Assembly (NCBI RefSeq): GCF_037572415.1
Contig: NZ_JBBHLB010000012.1
Span: 30,902 to 94,901 of the forward strand
DNA: 64,000 nt
Source of the DNA: Flavonifractor porci
GTDB lineage: Bacteria > Bacillota > Clostridia > Oscillospirales > Oscillospiraceae
Reading direction: 5' to 3'
Below the pieces are notes generated by a model, which did no database searches, was not told where the DNA came from, and was given only the letters and a program-made list of their open reading frames with translations. A program made the translations under genes and the position numbers. Of this stretch, positions 56,849 through 64,000 are shown piece after piece (the first letter of the stretch is position 1; each line of letters starts with the position of its first letter).

Positions 56849-57481
56849 CTATGGCTGGAGCAATTCCGCAAAGCTGTAGATATACCGGTGGCAGAGGCTT
56901 TTCAGTTCTTCCTCGTACCGGGCATAGAAGGGGTCGTATACCCCCACTACGGTGAGCCCCGCCTTCTTGGCGGCGGCGCAGGCGCCGGGGGAGTCCTCAT
57001 AGAGGGTACTCTCCTCCGGTGTGGATCCCAGCTCTTTCAGAACATGGGCAAAAGTGGCCGGGTCCTTCTTCAGCATACCCAGTTCCTGAACGAAGATGAG
57101 CTGGGAGAAGTAGTTCTCCATATGCAGCCGTTTGAGAGCCTCCCGGCAGAATTCGGGCACGCAGGCGGTAAGCAGGACCATGGTCTGCCCCTGCCTCCGG
57201 CACTGGTCCAGAAAAGCCAGGGCACCCTCCTTTGCGGGCACTTGGGACAGGTAGGCCTCCCGGCCCAGCTGGGTCCACTCGTCCATGATGGCCTGAGGCG
57301 TGGTGTCCAGGTGGTAGTAGTCGATGGTGAATTGGGCGGCCAGAGGGAAGATGGAGTGGCCTACCGTTTCGCTGTACTCCTGGGTGGGGGTCAGCCCCCG
57401 GCGGGCCAGGAAGGTGTTGTCCACCTCCTCCCACACGCCGTTGGAGTCCACCAGGGTGCCGTCAAAGTCAAACAGGATCAT
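56849..57481 (-). CDS. HAD-superfamily phosphatase, beta-phosphoglucomutase-like
   Basis: 210 residues. Motif I ILFDFDGTLVDSNGVW, motif II LLTACVP (Thr), motif III K in LKKDPATF, motif IV YEDSPGACAAAKKAG. A cap of type C1 lies between I and II. It hydrolyses a small phosphorylated metabolite; the substrate is unknown. It overlaps the upstream glycosylase gene by 4 nt on the minus strand. Confidence 0.88.
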   Translation of the reverse strand: MILFDFDGTLVDSNGVWEEVDNTFLARRGLTPTQEYSETVGHSIFPLAAQFTIDYYHLDTTPQAIMDEWTQLGREAYLSQVPAKEGALAFLDQCRRQGQTMVLLTACVPEFCREALKRLHMENYFSQLIFVQELGMLKKDPATFAHVLKELGSTPEESTLYEDSPGACAAAKKAGLTVVGVYDPFYARYEEELKSLCHRYIYSFAELLQP

Positions 57482-58062
57482 ACATAAAACCTCCAGGGGA
57501 ATTGAACGGCCTCCTCGGCGTAGTCGATGCCGATGCGGGGGCCGGTATGGATGACAGAGGGCGTTTCGCCCGCGTCACAGAGAAAAAGCTCCTGGCCGCA
57601 CAGGTCCAGACCGTTTTGGGCCCGGGTAAGAGCCAGGGCCTTGCACACCTTGCCCGGTCCGTCCAGAAAGTGCTTCTTTTGATAGGAAGTCAGCTCTCCC
57701 GGCATCTTGCCGAAGCGGTTGAGGCTCATACGAGCCAACCCATCCACCGGTTCCAGACCTCGCAGCAGGACGGCGGCAGGCTCGCCTTCCGCCTCAGTTA
57801 CGAAGTTGAGACAGTGGTACATTCCGTAGATCAGGTAGATATACGCGGTGCCCGGAGGGGCAAAGAGAGTCTCGGTCCGGGGGGTGCGGCGGTAGCCATA
57901 GGCGTGGCAGGCCTTGTCGCACCTGCCGATGTAGGCCTCGGTCTCTGTAATGCGCCCTACCAGCGTCTCCCCGTTCCATATCCGGACCAGGTGTTTTCCA
58001 AGCAGATCTCGGGCCACATCCAAGGTGTCCCGGGCAAAAAAGGTCCGATCCAGCGGTTTCAT
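57478..58062 (-). CDS. 3-methyladenine DNA glycosylase, AAG/MPG family
   Basis: 194 residues with RDLLGKHLVR, RITETEAYIGRCDKACHAY (catalytic Glu region), GTAYIYLIYGMYHCLN and a DGPGKVCKALA segment of the family. It removes alkylated and deaminated purines in base-excision repair. Full length for the short bacterial type. It leads a two-gene operon with the HAD phosphatase (ATGA overlap). Confidence 0.93.
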   Translation of the reverse strand: MKPLDRTFFARDTLDVARDLLGKHLVRIWNGETLVGRITETEAYIGRCDKACHAYGYRRTPRTETLFAPPGTAYIYLIYGMYHCLNFVTEAEGEPAAVLLRGLEPVDGLARMSLNRFGKMPGELTSYQKKHFLDGPGKVCKALALTRAQNGLDLCGQELFLCDAGETPSVIHTGPRIGIDYAEEAVQFPWRFYV

Positions 58063-58125
58063 TTGGATGCCCCCCTTTGTTGGGATTACATTTTATTTTA
58101 CCATAGGTAAAGGAGAGGTACAACC

Positions 58126-59025
58126 ATGAGCCAAACCAATGAAAGCAGTGTCCTGGCCAAGTTCGCCACCCCGCTGATTATCCTCGCTACGATTATTTGG
58201 GGTAGTTCCTTTGTAGTGATGAAGAGCAGCGTGGATGTGCTGCCCACCTTCTGGCTGCTGGCCATTCGATTCAGTTTTGCCGCCCTTGTGCTGGCAGTGG
58301 TCTTTATCAAACGATGGAAGGTGATGGACCGCCACTACCTGATTGGCGGTACGGTGATGGGCTTCTGCCTGTTTGTGGCCTACGCGTTCCAGACCTACGG
58401 CCTGGAACAGACCACCCCCGGCAAAAACGCCTTTCTCACCGCGGTCTACTGCGTCATCGTCCCCTTCCTGTACTGGATTGTGGCCAAGCGCCGGCCGGAC
58501 AAGTTCAATGTGATTGCCGCATTGCTGTGCATCATTGGCATCGGCCTGGTGTCGGTTACCGGCGACAATGCCTCCGCTTTCAATATGGGTGATGTACTTA
58601 CCCTCATCGGCGGCTTCTTCTTTGCCGCCCATATCGTGGCTGTGTCCAAGTTCTCCGAGGGTCGGGATATCTTTATCCTGACCACCCTCCAGTTTGCCAG
58701 TTTTGCCGTGTTCTCCTGGATCGGCGTGCTGGTCACCGGAACCTCGGTAAGCCCCGAGGCGTTCAACGGCGATCTGATCTTTGGCCTTGCTTATCTGGTG
58801 ATCTTTGCCTCCTGCGGCGCACTGCTTTTCCAGAATATCGGCCAGAAGTACACCGCCCCCTCCACCGCGGCGGTCCTCCTGTCTCTGGAGGCTCCCTTCG
58901 GCGTAATTTTCTCCATGATCTTTGCCAACGAGCAGCCTACCGCCCTGATGCTGGTGGGTTTTGCCCTGATCTTTGTGGGCGTGATCTGCTCCGAGACCAA
59001 GTTCTCCTTCCTGCGGAAGAAATAA
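58126..59025 (+). CDS. DMT/EamA-family transporter
   Basis: 299 residues, about ten membrane segments in two EamA repeats: first LIILATIIWGSSFVVMKSS, second with FASCGALLFQNIGQKYTAPSTAA. It likely exports or imports a small metabolite; the substrate is unknown. ATG 58126 follows AGGAGAGG. A terminator follows. Confidence 0.88.
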   Translation: MSQTNESSVLAKFATPLIILATIIWGSSFVVMKSSVDVLPTFWLLAIRFSFAALVLAVVFIKRWKVMDRHYLIGGTVMGFCLFVAYAFQTYGLEQTTPGKNAFLTAVYCVIVPFLYWIVAKRRPDKFNVIAALLCIIGIGLVSVTGDNASAFNMGDVLTLIGGFFFAAHIVAVSKFSEGRDIFILTTLQFASFAVFSWIGVLVTGTSVSPEAFNGDLIFGLAYLVIFASCGALLFQNIGQKYTAPSTAAVLLSLEAPFGVIFSMIFANEQPTALMLVGFALIFVGVICSETKFSFLRKK

Positions 59026-59040
59026 GACCCAAATAGATAG

Positions 59041-59083
59041 ACAGCCCCTGCCCTTCCAGGCGGGGGCTGTTCTCTATTTTTTG
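59041..59083 (+). terminator. Terminator after the EamA gene
   Basis: ACAGCCCCTGCC (59041-59052) pairs with GGCGGGGGCTGT (59059-59070), then a T-rich run to TTTTTT. Confidence 0.85.
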
Positions 59084-59105
59084 TGACTCCCTATGAGGTC
59101 ATATC

Positions 59106-59134
59106 TTGCACTGCATGGCTCTGTTTGGTATCAT
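59106..59134 (+). promoter_or_regulatory. Promoter of the comEC-holA-rnmV operon
   Basis: TTGCAC (59106-59111), a 17-bp spacer, and TATCAT (59129-59134). Start would fall near 59141, so translation from 59155 would have almost no leader; 59185 would have about 45 nt. Confidence 0.6.
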
Positions 59135-59154
59135 GAAGAAGGTGATGACCATGT

Positions 59155-61452
59155 ATGTTCAGTTCATCCTGGCTGAGATGCCCTATGCGTAAGCTGGCCT
59201 GGTTTGCCGCCGCCTTTTCCGGCGCGGTGTTTCTGGCGGTTTATCTGCTGCCGGAGGCCGTACTGATACCGGCGGGGGCGTGCTGTGGATTGGCGGCCCT
59301 GGCCGGACTGTTCCTTCGGGGCAAAGTCCGCCTGCGGACGCTGCTGATCTGCTTCGGTTTGGCGGCGGGCCTGTGCTGGACGGGGGTATACTGCGCTCTG
59401 GTACGGGTACCTGCGCTGCGGCTGAACGGCACAGAGACAACGGTTACAGCTCTGGTCACCGATTGGCCTCAGGAGAATAGTTACAGCACCTCTGTTATGG
59501 CAGAGGTCTATGGGAATGATGGAAGTCCGGCCAAGACCCTGCTCTACCTGAACGGGGAGGAGGCCGCGGACTTGCGGCCCGGCGACCGGTTGACAGTGAC
59601 CGCCTCCTTCCGCATGGCGGACACTATGGCGGGGGAGGCCACCAGCTACTATTATGCCAAAGGGGTACTCCTCATCGGCAGCGGCGGCAAGGAATGGACG
59701 GCGGAACGGCCGGAACGGGCTCCGGTGGGCTGCTGGCCCGCCCTGTTCAGCGGGGCACTGAAGGACAGCGTGGACCGGGCCGTTCCGGACAGCACCGCGC
59801 CTTTGGTTACCGCGCTGCTGACGGGAGACAAGACGGAATTGCCTGAGGCGGTGTACAGCGCCCTGCGCCGGTCCGGACTGGCCCATGTGATCGCGGTCTC
59901 CGGCCTCCATGTCTCCTTCCTGGCCGGACTGATCACCACTCTACTGGGCCGCCGCAGGCGGCTGTCGGCGGTGGTGAGCATCTGCCTGCTCTTCTTTTTC
60001 AGCGCCGTGGCGGGCAACACCCCCTCGGTCCAGCGGGCGGCGTTGATGCAGGCCCTGCTCCTGATTGCCCCGCTGGTGGACCGGGAGAATGATCCGCCTA
60101 CCAGCCTCAGCGCCGTGCTGATGATACTGCTGGCAGTCAATCCCTATGCTGCCGCCAGTGTATCGCTTCAGCTGTCCTTTGCCGCCGTGGCCGGTATCTT
60201 TCTGTTTACCGGGCCTTTGTGTGAGAAGTGGGAGGGCAGACTGCCCCGCAAGCCCAAGGGCTTCTGGCCCAGGCTGGGCTGCCGGGGGGCCCGGGTGATG
60301 ATCGCCACTGTTGCCACCACGTTGGGGGCTATTGTGTTCACCACGCCTCTGATGGCCTTCTATTTTGGCAGTGTAACGCTCATCTCACCCTTTGCCAATC
60401 TGCTCTCTCTGTGGGCGGTGTCCGATGCCTTCCTGGGTGGACTGGTGACGGCGCTGGTGGGACTTGTGCTGCCTGCCGTGGCCACGGTGATGGCCTGGGT
60501 GGTTTCCCTGCCGGTATGGTATCTCCAGTGGCTCACCGCTGCCCTGGCGGGCCTGCCCTTTGCCTCGGTGGCTGTCCATTCCATCTATCTGATTCTGTGG
60601 ATGGCTCTGACCTATGGACTTATCTTTCTGTGGGTGCTTTGGCGAGGCCCCAGAGGGCGGGTGGTGGTACCGTTGTGTCTCAGTATGTCCACCCTATGCG
60701 GCGCACTGGTCCTTCAGGCCGCCGCCCTCACCGGCGGAAGGCTCACCGTATCGGTGCTGGATGTGGGTCAGGGCCTCAGCGTAGCCCTCTATTCCCAGGG
60801 GCAGACCGCTCTGGTTGACTGCGGCGGCTACGACGCGGGAAATACCGCTGCGGATTACTTTCAGTCCCTGGGCCTGAGCCACATCGACTTGGTGATCCTC
60901 ACCCACTATCACGACGACCACGCATCCGGAATTCCTCAACTACTGGAGCGGATGGACGTGGGACTGCTGATCCTGCCTGACGTGGAGCCGGACAGTACCC
61001 TGCGGGCAGAGGTGGAGACTGCCGCACAAGCCCATGGAGTGGAAATGCTCTTGATTACCGACGGGGCCACCGCCGAGCTTGGAGAGACGAGTCTAAAGAT
61101 CTACCCGCCCCTGGGCGGCGGCGGCAGCAATGAAGAAGGTCTGTCGGTGTTGGGCAGCGCAGGGGACTTTGACGTTCTGATCACGGGGGATATGGATACC
61201 ACGGTGGAGGCACGGCTGGTGAAATACGGAGACCTGCCGGACACAGAGCTGCTGGTAGCAGGCCACCACGGCTCCAAATACGCCTCGTCGGACGAATTGC
61301 TCCAGGCCATTCAGCCGGAATGGGCTGTTATATCAGTTGGATACAATACTTACGGTCACCCGGCGGCGGAGACTCTGGCCCGGCTGTCCCAGCACGGATG
61401 CCAGATCTACCGCACCGACTGGTCGGGGACCGTTACCATTACTGCGGAATAA
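59155..61452 (+). CDS. comEC: ComEC/Rec2-type DNA uptake channel
   Basis: 765 residues from 59155 or 755 from ATG 59185. The N-terminal membrane part, a DUF4131-like segment and a competence domain (GLAHVIAVSGLHVSFLAGL, about 240) with about ten membrane helices precede a metallo-beta-lactamase domain (LTHYHDDHASGI, about 580; AGHHGSKYASS). It forms the channel that takes single-stranded DNA across the membrane. AAGGTG at 59139 supports 59155. First gene of an operon with holA and rnmV. Confidence 0.93.
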   Translation: MFSSSWLRCPMRKLAWFAAAFSGAVFLAVYLLPEAVLIPAGACCGLAALAGLFLRGKVRLRTLLICFGLAAGLCWTGVYCALVRVPALRLNGTETTVTALVTDWPQENSYSTSVMAEVYGNDGSPAKTLLYLNGEEAADLRPGDRLTVTASFRMADTMAGEATSYYYAKGVLLIGSGGKEWTAERPERAPVGCWPALFSGALKDSVDRAVPDSTAPLVTALLTGDKTELPEAVYSALRRSGLAHVIAVSGLHVSFLAGLITTLLGRRRRLSAVVSICLLFFFSAVAGNTPSVQRAALMQALLLIAPLVDRENDPPTSLSAVLMILLAVNPYAAASVSLQLSFAAVAGIFLFTGPLCEKWEGRLPRKPKGFWPRLGCRGARVMIATVATTLGAIVFTTPLMAFYFGSVTLISPFANLLSLWAVSDAFLGGLVTALVGLVLPAVATVMAWVVSLPVWYLQWLTAALAGLPFASVAVHSIYLILWMALTYGLIFLWVLWRGPRGRVVVPLCLSMSTLCGALVLQAAALTGGRLTVSVLDVGQGLSVALYSQGQTALVDCGGYDAGNTAADYFQSLGLSHIDLVILTHYHDDHASGIPQLLERMDVGLLILPDVEPDSTLRAEVETAAQAHGVEMLLITDGATAELGETSLKIYPPLGGGGSNEEGLSVLGSAGDFDVLITGDMDTTVEARLVKYGDLPDTELLVAGHHGSKYASSDELLQAIQPEWAVISVGYNTYGHPAAETLARLSQHGCQIYRTDWSGTVTITAE

Positions 61453-61464
61453 GGAGAAGATACC

Positions 61465-62502
61465 ATGCCGCCAAAGGGAAAACCGGATACTGCTGCCTAT
61501 CAGAAGCTGAAACAGGATCTGAAAAGCGGCACACTGGGCAGCCTCTATGTGTTTCATGGCGAGGAGGCCTATCTGCGGGACTACTATCTGGGACAAATGA
61601 AGCAGAAATTGCTGCCTCCGGGAATGGAGGCCTTCAACTACCATGTGATCCAGGGTAAGGAGTTTGATTTGAAGGCTCTGGCCCAGACGGTGGACTGCCT
61701 ACCCATGATGAGTCCCCGCACCATGATCGTAGTCAATGATTACGATCTCTTCAAGGGAGACAAGGAGGGCCTTACCGCCATTTTGAAGGATCTGCCCGAC
61801 TATGTGTGCCTGGTCTTTGTGTATGACCTGATCGAATATAAATCAGATGCCCGTACCAAGCTGGCCGGTGTTATCAAGGAGAAGGGCAGTGTAGTGCCCT
61901 TTAACCGGCAGGAGCAGGGGGATCTGGTGGACTGGATCGCCCGGCGCTTCCGGGCCATGGACCATGATATCGGTACCGAGGACGCCAAGTATCTCATCTT
62001 CCTGTGTGGAGATCTGATGCACACTCTGATTTCGGAGATCGGCAAGATCGGCACCTATGCCTCCCATCGGCGGGTTACCCGACAGGATATCGACGCGGTG
62101 GCCACACCCCAGCTGGACGCGGTGGTGTTCCAGATGACTGATGCCATTTCCGCCGGCGATTTCGACAAGGCGGCCTCGGTGCTGGGGGACCTCTATCATA
62201 TGCAGGAGCCTCCCATCAAGCTGCTGGCGGCCCTGGGCAAGCAGCTGCGGCAGCTTTATACGGCCCGGCTGGCCCTGGAACACAGGAAGGGAAGCCGCTA
62301 TGTGATGGAGCTGTGGGGACTGCGCTCGGCTTATCCGGCGGAACGGATGATGCAGTCGGCCCGGCGGTTTTCTCTGGGCTGGTGTCGCCGGGCGGTGATC
62401 CGCTGTGGCGAGGTCGATCTGGCTATGAAATCCACCGGCGCGGATGGAGAAGAGCTGTTGACTGGCCTGCTGATGGAGCTGGCCGTAAAGAAAGGAGTCT
62501 GA
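61465..62502 (+). CDS. holA: HolA, DNA polymerase III delta subunit
   Basis: 345 residues of the clamp-loader delta subunit. N-terminal SLYVFHGEEAYLRDYYL (the beta-clamp-contact region), TVDCLPMMSPRTMIVV and the C-terminal helical collar are recognisable. It opens the sliding clamp with the tau/gamma and delta' subunits. It follows comEC by 12 bp, a common clostridial order. AAGGAG precedes the ATG. Confidence 0.92.
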   Translation: MPPKGKPDTAAYQKLKQDLKSGTLGSLYVFHGEEAYLRDYYLGQMKQKLLPPGMEAFNYHVIQGKEFDLKALAQTVDCLPMMSPRTMIVVNDYDLFKGDKEGLTAILKDLPDYVCLVFVYDLIEYKSDARTKLAGVIKEKGSVVPFNRQEQGDLVDWIARRFRAMDHDIGTEDAKYLIFLCGDLMHTLISEIGKIGTYASHRRVTRQDIDAVATPQLDAVVFQMTDAISAGDFDKAASVLGDLYHMQEPPIKLLAALGKQLRQLYTARLALEHRKGSRYVMELWGLRSAYPAERMMQSARRFSLGWCRRAVIRCGEVDLAMKSTGADGEELLTGLLMELAVKKGV

Positions 62503-62507
62503 TGATC

Positions 62508-62933
62508 ATGAAAAAGCGTGCGATCTTTGGTGTGGCGCTTGCCGCCGCCGGCGCAGCGGGGTGGTATCTGACCGCCAATCGCCGAAAGAATCAGATGGAG
62601 ATCATCCGTGAGCAGGTCCGCAAGCTGCTGGCGGTGCGGAGAGACGAGCTGCAGCTTCTGCGGAAGGCGGCCCAGGCGGGGGAATTGCCTTCGGAGGGAT
62701 TGAGTACCCAGCCGCTGAATGGCCTGGAGGTGGAGGCGGTCCGCCTGGAGGATGGGGCCCTGACGGTATGCCTCTGCAACGGTGCGGCACGGGCCTGGCT
62801 GTCCGATCAGCCACTAAATCGGCTGGATATCCATCAGCAGCCCTGGCGGGGCAGTGCCCGGCCCGGCGTTCTGTACACGGAAAACCTGGGTGATGGCTGG
62901 TACGTTGGATACGCCTGTCTGCACTGGAGCTGA
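62508..62933 (+). CDS. Unknown membrane-anchored protein
   Basis: 141 residues with one N-terminal membrane helix (AIFGVALAAAGAAGWYLTA) and a Lys/Arg-rich helix, then a compact domain ending YVGYACLHWS. I do not recognise it. Two ATGs (62502, 62508) follow AAGGAG; 62508 has better spacing. It lies between holA and rnmV on the same strand, so it is co-transcribed. Confidence 0.6.
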   Translation: MKKRAIFGVALAAAGAAGWYLTANRRKNQMEIIREQVRKLLAVRRDELQLLRKAAQAGELPSEGLSTQPLNGLEVEAVRLEDGALTVCLCNGAARAWLSDQPLNRLDIHQQPWRGSARPGVLYTENLGDGWYVGYACLHWS

Positions 62934-62935
62934 GT

Positions 62936-63556
62936 ATGCTGCGGATCAAAGAGGCTATCGTGGTAGAGGGGCGTTATGATAAGAATACCCTCTCTCAGAT
63001 GGTGGATACCATTATTGTGGAGACCTCCGGCTTCGGTGTGTTTAAAAACAGTGAAAAACTGGCCCTGTTCCGCCGCTTGGCGGCGGAGCGGGGCCTCATC
63101 ATCCTCACCGATCCGGATGGGGCTGGTTTTGTCATCCGCAATTTTCTCAAGGGCAGCATTCCGCCGGAACAGGTGAAACACGCCTATGTGCCTGATATCC
63201 TGGGCAAGGAGCGGCGGAAGCGCACGCCGGGAAAAGAGGGCAAGCTGGGCGTGGAAGGGATGCGTCCTCAAGTACTGGAACAGGCGCTCCGACGGGCGGG
63301 GGCTACCTTTCTGGAGGAAGATGCACCGCCGGTGCGGTGTGGACGAGCCATTACCAAGGCGGATCTGATGCTGTTGGGGTTGTCTGGAGGGGCTGGATCA
63401 GCCGAGCGCAGGCAGGCCTTGATGGAGCGGCTGGAGCTGCCGGGGCATCTGTCTCCCAATGCCATGCTGGAGGTACTGAATGCGCTTTTCTCCTATGAAG
63501 ATCTGGCAGCCACTGTCCAAAAATCCGGTACGGAAAAAGAAAATGAAGAAAAGTGA
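62936..63556 (+). CDS. rnmV: RNase M5 (Toprim-domain 5S rRNA maturase)
   Basis: 206 residues. The Toprim domain begins IKEAIVVEGRYDKNTLSQM (catalytic Glu) and has ILTDPDGAGFVIRN (DxD). A C-terminal DUF4093 part follows (LGKERRKRTPGKEG onward). RNase M5 trims 5S rRNA precursor with ribosomal protein L18. Position right before promoters for an rRNA operon is apt. ATG 62936 lies 3 bp after the previous stop. Confidence 0.9.
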   Translation: MLRIKEAIVVEGRYDKNTLSQMVDTIIVETSGFGVFKNSEKLALFRRLAAERGLIILTDPDGAGFVIRNFLKGSIPPEQVKHAYVPDILGKERRKRTPGKEGKLGVEGMRPQVLEQALRRAGATFLEEDAPPVRCGRAITKADLMLLGLSGGAGSAERRQALMERLELPGHLSPNAMLEVLNALFSYEDLAATVQKSGTEKENEEK

Positions 63557-63565
63557 AAAAAGGTG

Positions 63566-63594
63566 TTGACAAAAGGGGGTGTGAGTGGTATTCT
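63566..63594 (+). promoter_or_regulatory. rRNA operon promoter P1
   Basis: TTGACA (63566-63571), a 17-bp spacer, and TATTCT (63589-63594). First of three tandem promoters with the same -35 and spacing. Confidence 0.85.
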
Positions 63595-63693
63595 ATCTGA
63601 GCGCCTTGCGAGAGGGCATGAAAATCTGACCAGAACCGGAAGAAACCGAGGGGAACCCGGACGGCCTTCTGAAAAAAGATCAGAAAAAAGTGC

Positions 63694-63722
63694 TTGACAA
63701 ACGCGAGTGTGCGTGGTAAACT
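63694..63722 (+). promoter_or_regulatory. rRNA operon promoter P2
   Basis: TTGACA (63694-63699), a 17-bp spacer, and TAAACT (63717-63722). The spacer ends GAGTGTGCGTGG, close to the P1 spacer GTGTGAGTGG. Confidence 0.88.
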
Positions 63723-63818
63723 AAATGAGTTCGCGTCGGACGGCGTGAACGAGCTTGAAAAAGAACCGAAACAAGCGGTTTGGGGCTAAAAAGCCCTGAA
63801 AAAACTTGAAAAAAGTTC

Positions 63819-63847
63819 TTGACAAGTGAAACTGAGTGTGCTAAAAT
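63819..63847 (+). promoter_or_regulatory. rRNA operon promoter P3
   Basis: TTGACA (63819-63824), a 17-bp spacer, and TAAAAT (63842-63847). The best match to consensus of the three; start near 63854. Confidence 0.9.
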
Positions 63848-63849
63848 AA

Positions 63850-64000
63850 ATAGCACGTCAGCCCGAGTGGCTGGCAAGAGCGTGTACCTTGTAAATTAAA
63901 CAACGTGAAAGAAACACGAAGCACCAGAAAGGACGAGAAGTCCTTCTGACAAGCGCAAGCTTGAAGAAGGCTCTTGATTTAATTTCTTTGAAGCTATGAA
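63850..64000 (+). other. rRNA leader to the right window edge
   Basis: No coding frame is seen. A hairpin CAGA-AGGAC type (63926-63949, AAAGGAC/GTCCTT) and a boxA-like antitermination site TTTCTTTGAAGCT (63983-63995) lie near the end. Three strong promoters with a boxA leader and an upstream 5S maturase gene make a 16S gene just past 64000 very likely; no rRNA is in the window itself. Confidence 0.75.

Overview
The window reads as chromosome of a spore-forming, anaerobic, GC-rich Bacillota, most likely an Oscillospiraceae (Flavonifractor/Lawsonibacter/Oscillibacter-like). The basis is strong C/G third-position codon bias, AAGGAGG-type ribosome sites, sporulation genes (sigG, spoIIR), a formate-tetrahydrofolate C1 pathway (fhs-fchA-folD), a tungsten-type aldehyde ferredoxin oxidoreductase and several small families common in gut clostridia. 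The genus is inferred, not proven.

Layout. 1-3.4 kb: end of an arginine operon (argJ-argB-argD-argF). 3.4-7.4 kb: a cold-shock gene with a structured leader, then fhs, fchA and folD; the 3' end of fhs carries a 216-bp hairpin-rich insertion that re-supplies the gene's last 25 codons. 7.4-12.5 kb: a more AT-rich type III restriction-modification pair (res, mod) on the minus strand. 12.5-24 kb: an accessory region with a decayed SGNH-hydrolase fragment, a deformylase-like protein, an SDR, flavodoxins, a MerR/TipAS regulator with its 19-bp-spacer operator, two Vat-like acyltransferases, a MATE pump behind an attenuator, and a LysR-controlled redox/cupin operon. 24-29 kb: two SLH surface proteins (one a GH25 lysozyme), an ECF-like sigma factor with a membrane partner, a MITE-like element and gene remnants. 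29-38 kb: a hydrolase/acyltransferase/DUF6320 set, ppk1-ppx, a GreA-type factor and a MocR regulator.

The main discovery is at 38.5-45.7 kb. The forespore sigma factor gene sigG is split by a 6,407-bp element. The N-terminal part (38526-38815) and C-terminal part (45223-45703) are separated by DNA bounded by a 10-bp direct repeat, TGCCGATGAT. The element encodes a large serine recombinase at its right end and carries an alcohol dehydrogenase, polyferredoxin, tungsten aldehyde oxidoreductase, MoaD-like and MoeB-like operon. Joining at the repeat restores a 256-codon sigG in frame. The four half-sites share a TTTCC motif 17 nt from the centre in the reconstructed attB and 22 nt in the reconstructed attP, the 5-bp offset expected of large serine integrases. 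It is a skin-like intervening element, but in sigG rather than sigK, and with metabolic cargo.

45.7-64 kb is ordinary core genome: an ornithine cyclodeaminase-family enzyme, Lrp regulator plus aminotransferase, thrH, DUF1015, ispE, spoIIR behind a SigmaF-like promoter, transporters, a UvrD/PcrA helicase, a glycosylase, comEC, holA and rnmV (RNase M5). It ends in three tandem consensus promoters and a leader that very probably drive an rRNA operon starting just past the right edge.
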